DNA of 64,000 nt from Clostridium beijerinckii. GTDB lineage: Bacteria > Bacillota > Clostridia > Clostridiales > Clostridiaceae. The stretch is taken from contig NZ_CP073654.1 in NCBI RefSeq assembly GCF_018223745.1, forward strand, positions 1 through 64,000. The letters run 5' to 3'. Within the stretch, counting starts at the first letter, position 1. Every line of letters starts with the position of its first letter. The notes under the pieces are model-generated. The model was given only the letters and a program-made list of their open reading frames with translations, made no database searches and was not told the DNA's origin. Shown here in pieces: positions 1-8,171 of this stretch. The translations under genes and the position numbers were made by a program.

Positions 1-94
1 AATATTAATGATTTTTTATGACCTATAAAAACAACAACAATATATGTTTTCTTATTATTTTACAAATAGTTTAAATCATTTATAAAACAATAAG

Positions 95-485
95 TTTTTA
101 AATATAACTTTTTGATAGTGAAAATTGATTTAATATAACCTAGATATGATGTGTTTCTAAGTCCAACTATAACTTATTTATGGTACTTATGATCTAAGTA
201 TAACTTATTGATAGTCTGTTGTTGTTTTATATAGTTTTATATATATTGTTTTAATATGTTTTCGGCATAGTTGAAAGCCTTGATATATCTATGTTTCAAT
301 AGCTCAAATATAACCTTTTGATAGTCAAGTATAACTTATTGATAGTGAAAATTACTTAAATATAACCTTTCGATAGTGAACTGAACTACAGTATCTAAAT
401 CAAGTGATATCAATATTTTGCCTAGATTTTTTATAAAATATTTTAACTTATTGATACCCAATTACAAATAAGTTATATTTATAAT
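95..485. repeat. Iteron array, replication origin 1
   Basis: Direct repeats of the type TATAACTTATTGATAGT occur near 100, 163 (degenerate), 195, 305, 326 and 355. An inverted partial copy (AAATAAGTTATATTTATAA) lies just before the rep start. Iterons upstream of a Rep_3 initiator, with an inverted half-array as auto-repression operator, are the classic layout of iteron-controlled plasmid origins. The 1-95 stretch is AT-rich with nothing else recognisable. Confidence 0.8.
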
Positions 486-500
486 GCGAGGTGATAATAA

Positions 501-1139
501 ATGCTTAATGAGCTAAAAAGCATGATCAATAATTGGATATATCAAAGCAATAGACTGATTGAAGCATCTTATACATTAACTGTTATGGAACAGAAATTAA
601 TCAGACTGCTAGCAAGTATGATTAAAAAAGATGATGATGATTTTAAAGAGTATAAATTTAAAACCAAAGAACTAATAAAAATATTAAATACAAGCGATAG
701 CAGATTTTATAGGGATATTGATAATATTACAGATTCCATTATGCAAAGAGTTATTAAAATAAAAGACATAAATACTGGAGAGTTTGAAAAATATCATTGG
801 GTAGATATATGTAAATATAAAGATGGCATTTTAACATTAAAGGTAAACAAAGAATTAAAGCCATTTTATTTAAATTTAGATTGGTACACCAAATATCAAT
901 TAAAAAACATAATGCAGTTTAAAAGCACCTACTCATTTAGATTATATGAACTCCTAAAGCAATATGAAAAGATAGGAATCAGATCAATTACCATTGATGA
1001 TTTTAGATGTGTATTAGATATTGATGATAAACAATACCCTAAATATGCAAATTTAAAGCAGAAAGTAATAAGTGTTGCAGTCAATGAAATAAATTCAAAG
1101 ACTGATTTATATATTGAATACGAAGAAGAGAAAGCATAG
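501..1139 (+). CDS. rep: Rep_3-family plasmid replication initiator, C-terminus frameshifted
   Basis: 212 aa. The two winged-helix regions of RepB/Rep_3 initiators are visible: N-terminal SYTLTVMEQKLIRLLASMIK and the central QFKSTYSFRLYELLKQYEKI. It would bind the upstream iterons and open the origin. The RBS GCGAGGTGATAATAA precedes the ATG. The frame stops at 1139, but about 95 codons homologous to the C-terminus of the second Rep in this window (8172-9317) follow in the -1 frame. The protein is therefore either a truncated initiator, a frameshift mutant, or one made by frameshifting. The winged-helix core is intact, so residual function is possible. Confidence 0.85.
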   Translation: MLNELKSMINNWIYQSNRLIEASYTLTVMEQKLIRLLASMIKKDDDDFKEYKFKTKELIKILNTSDSRFYRDIDNITDSIMQRVIKIKDINTGEFEKYHWVDICKYKDGILTLKVNKELKPFYLNLDWYTKYQLKNIMQFKSTYSFRLYELLKQYEKIGIRSITIDDFRCVLDIDDKQYPKYANLKQKVISVAVNEINSKTDLYIEYEEEKA

Positions 1140-1423
1140 ATGATGATATTAACATTGTAAAAAATATTATTGGAGATATAAGCTATAGTGAAGCTTATAA
1201 AATACTTAATGCTGCTGACTATGATATTGAAAAGGTTAAGGAAAAATATAATATCATAAGTAAACTTAAAAATTTAAATAATTTAGTAGGCGCCATGATG
1301 CAGGCAATAAAAGATGATTGGACAGTAACTGAGGTTATTAATAATAAATTCAATAATTTTGAAGCAAGAACTTATGATTATAACGAATTAGAAGTAAATC
1401 TACTCGGTTGGAATAAGGAATAA
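1136..1423 (+). pseudogene. Out-of-frame C-terminal part of rep
   Basis: Reading in the -1 frame relative to 501-1139 gives about 95 codons ending NNFEARTYDYNELEVNLLGW. This matches the end of the intact Rep at 8172-9317 (NNFEPRQYDYDDLERKLLGW). The two frames overlap around GAGAAAGCATAGATGATGAT, with no strong slippery heptamer. A single-base deletion or a sequence error is the simplest reading; programmed frameshifting is not excluded. Confidence 0.75.
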
Positions 1424-1448
1424 TGGATACATTAAATAACAAATTATG

Positions 1449-1511
1449 TTATAAAATAAGTTAAAAATGTTGTTACAAATTTCATAACAACATTTTTAAC
1501 TTATTTTATAA
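1449..1511. terminator. Long perfect inverted repeat after rep
   Basis: A perfect 27-bp inverted repeat (1449-1475 and 1485-1511) with a 9-nt spacer, AT-rich. It lies just downstream of the rep remnant and probably acts as a bidirectional terminator between rep and the convergent rloB. Cruciform function near the origin is an alternative. Confidence 0.6.
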
Positions 1512-1544
1512 TGTATTTGTGATTTTAGATAGTTTTATATATAG

Positions 1545-1573
1545 CTAGATATCTTATTAATATAGATATCTAG
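1545..1573. promoter_or_regulatory. 29-bp palindromic site (copy 1)
   Basis: Arms CTAGATATCT and AGATATCTAG are separated by 9 nt. A site of exactly the same length and layout lies at 63268-63296, immediately upstream of an RHH-like gene. It is a candidate binding site for that protein, or a resolution site. Nothing else is recognisable between 1512 and 1665. Confidence 0.4.
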
Positions 1574-1665
1574 TTATATATTTATCTTTTAAGCGTATAA
1601 AGAGAATAATAAATATGGAAGTTTTAATTATAGTAGAGATTAAATTGGAAATAGAAAAATAAATA

Positions 1666-2409
1666 TTAATTATTTTCTCCATGTTCTAAAGATTCCATAT
1701 ACTCAATCAAATCACTAACATTTGTATAAGGATTACTTTTTACAATGTTTTCAGCAGTAATTTTTAAGTAATCACTTTCAGCATTTGGAAGTGTTTTACC
1801 TAAGCTTTCATGATATTGTTTAAGTTTTTTTAATCTAGCTATAGCCTCGTTAAGATAAGGCTTTAGTTGATCATAAACATTTTTGTTTTTATCATAGTTT
1901 GCAATATGCTTATCTAATCTTTGTTTCACATCATCATAATCCTTTAAATTAGCTGTAGTGTACTCAAAGTGCATAAGGTACCATAGCTCAAAACAAGGGT
2001 TTGATATTCCAAGTCTTATGTGATTTTTATTAGATAATATTTTAGCCTTTTGTATTTCATCTATTTTACTTTGCACTGCGTTATTATTGTTATAATTTAT
2101 ATCAACATCAAATACACACCAAACTCGATCTCCATCTTTTTCATTTATATCGTAATCTTTATTTTGAATTTCAATAGCTTTTTTTACTAAGTTTTCTGGA
2201 TCAGTAGCTCTTCCTTTATTTTTACCTTTTGAATTTCTGTCTGCAATTCTAACATCAACTTTAGTATATTTAGAATTAAAATTTTCTAAATAAATTGTTT
2301 CAGTATCTTTACCTTCACATATAATAAGGATCGTAGGATTCTGTTTTCGCTTTTTTCTAAGCTGTTCCCTGGATTTTTCAGCAGTTCTTTTTAATCCTCC
2401 CATTTCCAA
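1666..2409 (-). CDS. rloB: RloB-family (AbiLii-type) protein, defence module 1
   Basis: 247 aa. The N-terminus is basic, followed by TILIICEGKDTETIYLENF (an acidic Toprim-like strand), VWCVFDVDIN (acidic pair) and the family-typical NPCFELWYLMHFEY. RloB proteins are Toprim-like putative nucleases paired with an ABC-type ATPase; the pair corresponds to AbiL abortive-infection systems. The start overlaps the end of the upstream ATPase gene by 19 nt, so the two are translationally coupled. A paralogous pair sits at 22664-24545. The biochemical role is inferred from family and context only. Confidence 0.8.
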   Translation of the reverse strand: MEMGGLKRTAEKSREQLRKKRKQNPTILIICEGKDTETIYLENFNSKYTKVDVRIADRNSKGKNKGRATDPENLVKKAIEIQNKDYDINEKDGDRVWCVFDVDINYNNNNAVQSKIDEIQKAKILSNKNHIRLGISNPCFELWYLMHFEYTTANLKDYDDVKQRLDKHIANYDKNKNVYDQLKPYLNEAIARLKKLKQYHESLGKTLPNAESDYLKITAENIVKSNPYTNVSDLIEYMESLEHGENN

Positions 2410-3671
2410 TCACCCTTTAACACTGGAATTGCACCATATTTCCCTTGAAGGTAACCTTTTTCTATACTTATATTTTTTCGTAATCCTTTAAAGTCATATA
2501 AGGAATAAAGATCAGTACTTTTATCTTCCTTCTTTTCGGTAAACCAAATTTGATCACGTCTTAAAAGATCTGAATTAAGTAGGTTTGTATCATGTGTTGA
2601 AAATATTAATTGAGCGTTTTTCTTATTCACATCAGGATCTAAAAACATTTCCATGAGTTTTTTTACTAAAAGTGTATGAAGTCTGATATCAAGTTCATCG
2701 ATTACAATAGTATATCCTTTTACGAGTGCATCAATCCATGGACCTAAAAGACCAAAGAATTTTTGAGTTCCATCTGATTCTTGATTAAATTCAAAAGGAC
2801 AATTAATAATATTTCCATCTTTATCTTTATAATTATGAATCATCTTAATATCTATAAAATTTGAATCTTTAGCTTCACTTAATATTTTATCTTTGATTTC
2901 GGCAGGTAAGAAGCTAAGTTTTTCTGAACTTAATGCATCCTCAGTTTTCTGTATATCTATAGATACATCATCTATCCCAACATCTGCAAGTTTTATATAC
3001 TTCTTAACAAGTGAATCAAATTTTTTATCCTTATGCATATTTGATCCAGTGTATGCCTCCAAACGATCATGATTAATTAAAACCTTTAAATGATTATTAA
3101 GCCATTCAAAAGGAGCTTTTGCTTTTTCATATTCCCATAAACTTTCTATAGCAATAAATAATTTATTTTTTGAGTTAAATTTATTTTTTAATTCAGATTG
3201 ACGTTCTACATCAATTGTAAATGTATACTCATCTTTATTTCTAGTAAAAATTGTACTTTGTCTACCATTTGGATAGTAATATAAATATTCTTCAAAAACT
3301 TCGTCCTCGGTTACAGAAAAGCCATAAAGGTATTTTATCTCTTTATGAATGAAAATAATTTGAAATTCACTAGGTTTATTATGAAAATCTTCGTCAAGCT
3401 TGAAAGTATCAATTGGTATTTTACGACCTTGCTGCATTTCATGAGAATGACTTATAAACCATCTGAAAAACCGTAATGCTTTTAATACATTTGTCTTTCC
3501 AGAAGCATTAGCACCATATATAACAACTGATTTTAAAGCATTTTTAATTTTCTTTCCGTCTTCATATGGTAAAAGATTATCTTCAAATGAAGAGTCTTTA
3601 GATGCTACCATACTTAAAGTTACTTCATCCTTTATAGATAAGAAATTTTTTACCGTAAATTCTAATATCAT
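2391..3671 (-). CDS. rloA: RloA-like AAA15/ABC-type ATPase (AbiLi-type), defence module 1
   Basis: 426 aa from the ATG preceded by GGAGG (3671); a longer reading frame to 3752 lacks an RBS. Walker A GANASGKT is at residues 53-60. Also visible are a signature-like ESDGTQKFFG, Walker B TIVIDELDIRLH and the switch-like LIFSTHD. This is the OLD/RloA layout of an ATP sensor that partners a Toprim effector. It is the first gene of a two-gene operon with rloB and would act as the trigger component of anti-phage abortive infection. About 30-40% of residues appear shared with the second copy at 23307-24545. Confidence 0.82.
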   Translation of the reverse strand: MILEFTVKNFLSIKDEVTLSMVASKDSSFEDNLLPYEDGKKIKNALKSVVIYGANASGKTNVLKALRFFRWFISHSHEMQQGRKIPIDTFKLDEDFHNKPSEFQIIFIHKEIKYLYGFSVTEDEVFEEYLYYYPNGRQSTIFTRNKDEYTFTIDVERQSELKNKFNSKNKLFIAIESLWEYEKAKAPFEWLNNHLKVLINHDRLEAYTGSNMHKDKKFDSLVKKYIKLADVGIDDVSIDIQKTEDALSSEKLSFLPAEIKDKILSEAKDSNFIDIKMIHNYKDKDGNIINCPFEFNQESDGTQKFFGLLGPWIDALVKGYTIVIDELDIRLHTLLVKKLMEMFLDPDVNKKNAQLIFSTHDTNLLNSDLLRRDQIWFTEKKEDKSTDLYSLYDFKGLRKNISIEKGYLQGKYGAIPVLKGDWKWED

Positions 3672-4203
3672 TTCAATCCTCCATATAACATTTTTATAAA
3701 TATATTGTGCATATACGTATATTATAACCATGTTTTTGCAAAAAAGATACAAAAATAATAAATAAAGTTCATTTTACTCGCGATTTATTTTAAAAATAAT
3801 TTGACAATTCTTAATTCTTGGGTTAATATAACAGTAGAGGTAAAACAGCACTAAAAAGTTCTTTACCTTAACTATTTGCAAAATATATTAAAAAATCGAT
3901 TGTAAATATCGATGTAAATTATATTGAGCAAATAAAAAAAGGTAGCGCCAACTACCTTTTAAGAGAAAACACTGATAGGCTTTCTCACACTATATTTAAT
4001 AAAATCTAAGCAAATTGTAACACAAATATAGTGAAACTTCAACTTTCTATCAGAGATTTGGAGGTTTATATATGATATCAATTAGAAAATATTGTAAAAA
4101 AATTGTTCCTTCTTAGATATTTGAAATTTTCAGCTAATTAAAAACAATAAAAATTTTAAAACAAGGAAGGAGTAGACTGCTTAAGATCAGTCACACAAAG
4201 AAT
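3672..4203. other. Intergenic region with hairpin
   Basis: No convincing gene. A short GC-containing hairpin AAAAGGTAG-CGCCAA-CTACCTTTT lies at 3937-3960 and could be a terminator or leader hairpin. A 14-codon ORF with a good RBS (GGAGGTTTATAT then ATG, about 4072) is a possible leader peptide but has no further support. Confidence 0.4.
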
Positions 4204-4908
4204 ATGATACAATCAATAAAAAACTTAGAAATATTAACTCAATCAGTAACTATAGATATTACTGCATTATCAAGATATGAGAATGCAAAAGGTGATATCG
4301 CAAGAATAACATCAAATATTAGACTAGCAAATCCTTTAACAGAAGAAATAAAGTTTGTTTTACCTGATTGTAGTGAAGTTGGACAAGTTAAGTTTTACTT
4401 GCCTAATGGTGAACAAGCACAACAACAAGACTTTGATCCAACAAGTATAGAAAATGTTGCTCAGCTTGAATCTTTAATGAGGCAGTCATTAGATAATTTT
4501 ATAGCAGCACCAACTGTTGAAGGTGTAAATTCTTCTGTTAAGACTATGGAAGAATATATGGAATTAAAGAATTCTAAACAAATAATAACAATTCCAGCAG
4601 GTCAGCAGTACTTTACATTTACTTTTAGTAAATATATAAACAAAAATCAAAACGAAGAATTTATTTTAGAAACGGCTGTTCCTTTTAATGGATTTACTAT
4701 AAATCCAAGTTTACCATCATCACAAGCCAACATTATAATACTTATGCCATTCGAAATAGGTCAAGATATAACTAAAGTAATAGATGCAAACTGGACTGCA
4801 CCTAATTCTCAAGTTCAACAATTAGACAGAAAAATTGAATCTGGACGAGTAATGTTATCAAAATATTGGCATGGCGATCCAGCTGTATATGTAAGATATA
4901 AGTATTAG
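4204..4908 (+). CDS. Hypothetical protein, 234 aa
   Basis: Not recognised. It has no signal peptide or membrane segment, a predominantly beta-type composition, and a Gln/Asn-rich middle. The start is uncertain: a strong Shine-Dalgarno (AAGGAAGGAG, 4164-4173) lies about 30 nt before the ATG at 4204, whereas a CTG codon in frame at 4177 is only 4 nt after it. The protein may therefore begin upstream at a non-AUG codon. It is followed by a two-TM protein. A structural or effector role is conceivable but unproven. Confidence 0.6.
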   Translation: MIQSIKNLEILTQSVTIDITALSRYENAKGDIARITSNIRLANPLTEEIKFVLPDCSEVGQVKFYLPNGEQAQQQDFDPTSIENVAQLESLMRQSLDNFIAAPTVEGVNSSVKTMEEYMELKNSKQIITIPAGQQYFTFTFSKYINKNQNEEFILETAVPFNGFTINPSLPSSQANIIILMPFEIGQDITKVIDANWTAPNSQVQQLDRKIESGRVMLSKYWHGDPAVYVRYKY

Positions 4909-5012
4909 TTTATTCTAAAAGTGATTTGCAAAATTATTATATAAAATTTTGCAAATCATATATAAAATTTAATTAGTTTTATATATTAATTATAATTTGG
5001 AGGTACTAAAAA

Positions 5013-5477
5013 ATGAATAGATTGCGTAATTACATTAAATCGTTTGATAATATATCAAGTTCAAGTAAGCATGAGGAATATATTAACGTTAAAAGTGAAA
5101 TCAAAGATAGATGTAAAAATGATAGTAGATATGAAAATGTTGATTTTATAGATTTAGAAATTGAAAGAATAGAAGAAAATATAGAAACTAAAAAGTCACC
5201 ATACTTATCTATATTATATGCTTTTTTTGCGACGACTCTTTCATTACTAATTCCTAATCTTATTAATTTAAATACTTTTAACAAAGGTCAAACGGCTACT
5301 AAATCAGATCAGCTTTTTAATGTATTATTTATATTAGTAATGATAGTTTATATAGTAGTTGTTTTTATAGTGTTTATTAACAAATTAAGAAAACAAGAAG
5401 GAGAATTTCAATGTTATATTGTATATAAAAAGGTTCTAAATGAATTAAGGCAAGAGATTGAAAATAGTAATGACTAA
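5013..5477 (+). CDS. Hypothetical membrane protein, 154 aa
   Basis: Good RBS (TTGGAGGTACTAAAA). A hydrophilic, charged N-terminal half is followed by two transmembrane helices, around residues 67-88 (SILYAFFATTLSLLIPNLI) and 100-122 (LFNVLFILVMIVYIVVVFIV), and a short charged tail. Not recognised. It lies about 100 bp after the 4204 gene and is closed by a strong terminator, so the two may be co-transcribed. Confidence 0.6.
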   Translation: MNRLRNYIKSFDNISSSSKHEEYINVKSEIKDRCKNDSRYENVDFIDLEIERIEENIETKKSPYLSILYAFFATTLSLLIPNLINLNTFNKGQTATKSDQLFNVLFILVMIVYIVVVFIVFINKLRKQEGEFQCYIVYKKVLNELRQEIENSND

Positions 5478-5478
5478 A

Positions 5479-5525
5479 AAAGTCACATTAAATGTAACAA
5501 ATTCCGTTACATTTAATGTGACTTT
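5479..5525. terminator. Bidirectional terminator
   Basis: A perfect 20-bp inverted repeat (5479-5498 and 5506-5525; arm begins AAAGTCACATTAAATG), 7-nt loop, flanked by A and T runs. It separates the 5013 gene from the convergent ImmA/XRE operon. Confidence 0.8.
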
Positions 5526-5622
5526 AATTAAAATGTAATATACAAACTTTCGTCATATATTAACTCCACAAATGTTTGATTATATATATTTAGGTAATTA
5601 TTTTCAACTAAAATTATTTGAT

Positions 5623-5694
5623 TTAAAGGTTATAAATTATAGCTGTTTTAGCGTTAGGATTATTAATTAAAAAATCTTTTAAATTATTATCCAT
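5623..5694 (-). CDS. Possible 23-aa peptide
   Basis: The ATG at 5694 has a good Shine-Dalgarno (AAGGAG, 12 nt upstream) embedded in the stop region of the upstream ImmA gene. The product would begin MDNNLKDFLINN. No family is recognised. The small size and lack of other support make it tentative. Confidence 0.3.
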   Translation of the reverse strand: MDNNLKDFLINNPNAKTAIIYNL

Positions 5695-5700
5695 GGTAGT

Positions 5701-6489
5701 CTACTCCTTATTAATAAGCTTTTGAATTTCATCACCCAATTGCTTTAAATAATATAAATTTGACTCATGAGCTGAAACATCAGACTCATCTTCCATGGCT
5801 TTCTTAATCTTTTTTTCTAAATTTCCTATGCTAACTACATATGATGGTTTTACTAATTCATCATCTAGTTCTAATTCTTGAAATTTTTTAACTAAATCTA
5901 TAGGTTTATTATCAAAATTATATAATATTAATTTTCTTAATTCATCATTTTTATTGTTTATAGCTGATTCATATAGATTTATTAAAATAACCTTATATGG
6001 AGCTTTATATAAATCCATGCAATATATAATCTTATTTATAAATTTCTCTTCTTTTAAGCTGTTATAATAATTATAAACATTTCCAAGCATTATCATAGCA
6101 GCAAAATAGTCTGCTTTTCTTTCATTTAAATCTGGATCTATTAAGACATTATGAGAACTTTCTGTTAAGCTCTCATCGTATAATAAATGATAAACTTCAT
6201 GCCAGGCTACAAAGTATTGATATACTCTTGGCTGTGCAGTATTGAGTACTGGAATTCTCTTATTTTCTTTTTTATAAATAGCCCCACCCCAAAATCTATC
6301 TTTTATTGGCAGTTGTATTAATCCTTTATCTTTTAAAATTTGAAATGCTAGTTTTTCTTCCGCTTTTACAGCATTATTTAAATTTAAATCATTGAGCAAG
6401 CGGTCTCTATAATAAATTATATCATCTTTAATTCTTAAATTTTTTTCTATTACTTGATCTAAATTTTTGCTGGTTATAAGCTCTGACAT
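5701..6489 (-). CDS. ImmA/IrrE-type metallopeptidase
   Basis: About 262 aa. Contains the zinc-protease motif HEVYH (within FVAWHEVYHLLYDES) typical of DUF955/ImmA peptidases, which cleave cognate XRE repressors. The ATG at 6489 is preferred because AGGTG precedes it; a GTG at 6498 is also in frame. Directly downstream (17 bp) of an XRE regulator, matching the ImmR-ImmA arrangement of ICEs and prophages. It probably relieves repression by that neighbour. Confidence 0.75.
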   Translation of the reverse strand: MSELITSKNLDQVIEKNLRIKDDIIYYRDRLLNDLNLNNAVKAEEKLAFQILKDKGLIQLPIKDRFWGGAIYKKENKRIPVLNTAQPRVYQYFVAWHEVYHLLYDESLTESSHNVLIDPDLNERKADYFAAMIMLGNVYNYYNSLKEEKFINKIIYCMDLYKAPYKVILINLYESAINNKNDELRKLILYNFDNKPIDLVKKFQELELDDELVKPSYVVSIGNLEKKIKKAMEDESDVSAHESNLYYLKQLGDEIQKLINKE

Positions 6490-6505
6490 GAATTTCACCT
6501 ACTTT

Positions 6506-6892
6506 TTAATAATATAATTCACATAAATGTAAAATATCATCTAATACATTAAACATTTCTTTGGCTTTAGGGTCATGCTCATGCTCAGTTGGAGCATTAT
6601 CTGAAAAAACTGCTACATTTTGAGCGATTTTATTTTCATTGTAATTAATTATTTCTTCTAATGTGATATTAACAGTTTCTATAATTTTAGTTATATGAGT
6701 TGTAAATGTAGTCTTGTTATCAGTTTCGCCTTTAAATAGGTTATTTAAGGTTGGTCTGCTTATACCTGTTACTTTAGAAAATGATACCTTAGTATGACCT
6801 TTAGATTTCATTATTTCTAGCAATTTGGAACCTACAGCTTTTCTATTATCAAATAAATTATCTATAGTTATATTACTTGCAAAATTTTTCAT
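6506..6892 (-). CDS. XRE-family transcriptional regulator
   Basis: 128 aa with a helix-turn-helix of the Cro/C1 type around residues 22-62 (SKGHTKVSFSKVTGISRPTL; then NNLFKGE). The C-terminal 50 residues are hydrophilic, likely for dimerisation or cleavage by the ImmA-type protease downstream. It is preceded by AT-rich inverted repeats (6927-6965) that could be its operator. Probably an autoregulated repressor/protease switch. Confidence 0.75.
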   Translation of the reverse strand: MKNFASNITIDNLFDNRKAVGSKLLEIMKSKGHTKVSFSKVTGISRPTLNNLFKGETDNKTTFTTHITKIIETVNITLEEIINYNENKIAQNVAVFSDNAPTEHEHDPKAKEMFNVLDDILHLCELYY

Positions 6893-6926
6893 GCAAACAC
6901 CTCCTTAACCTTATTATATGTTAAAA

Positions 6927-6965
6927 TGTAAAAAAAATATACAGATTGTAAAATTTTTTTTTACA
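6927..6965. promoter_or_regulatory. Candidate operator of the XRE regulator
   Basis: Inverted arms TGTAAAAAAAAT and ATTTTTTTTTACA lie 35-75 bp upstream of the XRE start codon, overlapping the expected promoter. Confidence 0.4.
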
Positions 6966-7069
6966 TTATGCTAAAAGTGGATAGATATTAGCATGTTGTA
7001 AGATTGATTAGTGTTGCAAAAAGAAAAACTTAAATTCATATTTTCAAACAAAAAAACAACAGTTGTTTT

Positions 7070-7105
7070 AATGTATTTAATGTATTTAATGTATTTAATG
7101 TATTT
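7070..7105. repeat. Four tandem 9-bp AT-rich repeats
   Basis: AATGTATTT repeated four times directly, adjacent to the iteron array of origin 2. Possibly the AT-rich opening region. Confidence 0.55.
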
Positions 7106-7145
7106 AGGCACCATTTGAGCCCAGTAAACAAGCCATTTTTTTGAT

Positions 7146-7313
7146 GTTAAAACTACTTTTTAAGGATTTAAAACTACCTTTTAAGGACGTAAAACTACTT
7201 TTTAAGGACGTAAAACTACTTTTTAAGGATTTAAAACTACTTTTTAAGGAAAAATTTACGATAGAAATTCATTAAAAACTACCTTTTAAGGGCGTAAAAC
7301 TACTTTTTAAGGA
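7146..7313. repeat. Iteron array, replication origin 2
   Basis: Seven direct copies of TAAAACTACTTTTTAAGGA (variants with CC instead of CT, spaced by TT or CG) at about 20-21-bp periodicity, i.e. two helical turns, with the last two offset. Two further copies plus an inverted AGTAGTTTTAA lie at 8018-8072 before the rep gene at 8172. This is a second, unrelated iteron origin. Confidence 0.85.
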
Positions 7314-7542
7314 AAAAGATTTATCTATAATAAAGATTAGTAGATTCAATCATATATTTTCTATTCCTTAGGAATTTATATTCCAGTAAAATCTGTGGAG
7401 ATCTTAAAAAAGGCTGATTGGATAGTTTGGGTATTTTAAAATGAATAAAAATAAAATATATGTATACAATATAATTACATTGTATTTACAAAAAACATAT
7501 ATTATCATATAATGTATATATAGAACTAAAAGGAGTGATATT

Positions 7543-7809
7543 ATGGCTCAAACAACAGTTAATGTTCGTATGGATGAAGAATTAAAAAAACAAGCAGAAG
7601 CTCTTTTTGCCGATTTTGGCATGAATATGACAACTGCATTCACTATTTTTGCCAAAGCAGTTGTAAGGGAGCGTAAAATACCTTTTGAAATCACTGCAAG
7701 TGATCCATTTTATAGTGAAAGTAATATGGCAAATTTGAAAAAATCCATAACTCAGCTTAATGAAGGAAAGGGTTTAGTAGAAGACATTCTTGAGGTAGAT
7801 AATAAATAA
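7543..7809 (+). CDS. RelB/DinJ-family antitoxin
   Basis: 88 aa. The N-terminal ribbon-helix-helix TTVNVRMDEELKKQAEALFA, followed by FGMNMTTAFTIFAKAVV, is typical of DinJ/RelB antitoxins, which bind DNA at the N-terminus and wrap the toxin with the C-terminus. RBS AAAGGAGTG. The partner downstream is a truncated YoeB-like toxin, so the module is probably a decayed addiction system sitting inside origin 2. The antitoxin itself looks complete and may still autoregulate. Confidence 0.85.
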   Translation: MAQTTVNVRMDEELKKQAEALFADFGMNMTTAFTIFAKAVVRERKIPFEITASDPFYSESNMANLKKSITQLNEGKGLVEDILEVDNK

Positions 7810-7978
7810 AGTATGGTCTGATGAAGCTTTGGATGATTATATTTATTGGCAGTCACAGGATAGAAAGACATTAAAGAGAATTAGTCAACTAATTAAAGAT
7901 ATTGAACGTAATGCGTCTAAAGCTGGTGGATATAAAATTAGATTTGTAACCATCAGCTTTTTTTTTATGAAACTTTAA
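7799..7978 (+). pseudogene. Truncated YoeB/Txe-like toxin
   Basis: The frame gives VWSDEALDDYIYWQSQDRKT then LKRISQLIKDIERN, a clear YoeB N-terminal half. It then diverges (SKAGGYKIRFVTISFFF) and stops at 7978. The catalytic C-terminal half of YoeB (the Glu, His and Tyr residues near the WSRRI..EHRLVY region) is missing, and no ATG is present at the start (only ATA). Inactive by inference. Confidence 0.75.
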
Positions 7979-8017
7979 ACCAAAGTTTCAGTTGAAGAAT
8001 ATCTAAAATTTTTATAT

Positions 8018-8072
8018 TAAAACTACTTTTTAAGGATTTAAAACTACCTGTTTGAAGATTAGTAGTTTTAAT
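8018..8072. promoter_or_regulatory. Iteron half-sites before the second rep gene
   Basis: Two direct iterons (TTAAAACTACTTTTTAAGGA and a variant) and one inverted AGTAGTTTTAA lie 100-150 bp upstream of the Rep start, where initiator auto-repression is expected. Confidence 0.6.
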
Positions 8073-8171
8073 GATATTATTTATTTAATAAGACTTAGGC
8101 AAAAGCAAAAAAATAATAGACCAATATGATTATCTATTATTTCCTTTCATGTGCCTAAACTGGAGGCTCAT

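Noticed and set aside
1120..1145. Programmed -1 frameshift in rep
   Set aside because: No strong slippery heptamer or downstream stem; kept only as a possibility in the findings.
7146..7313. CRISPR array
   Set aside because: Repeats are about 20 bp with almost no spacer and lie beside a rep gene; they are iterons, and no cas genes are present.
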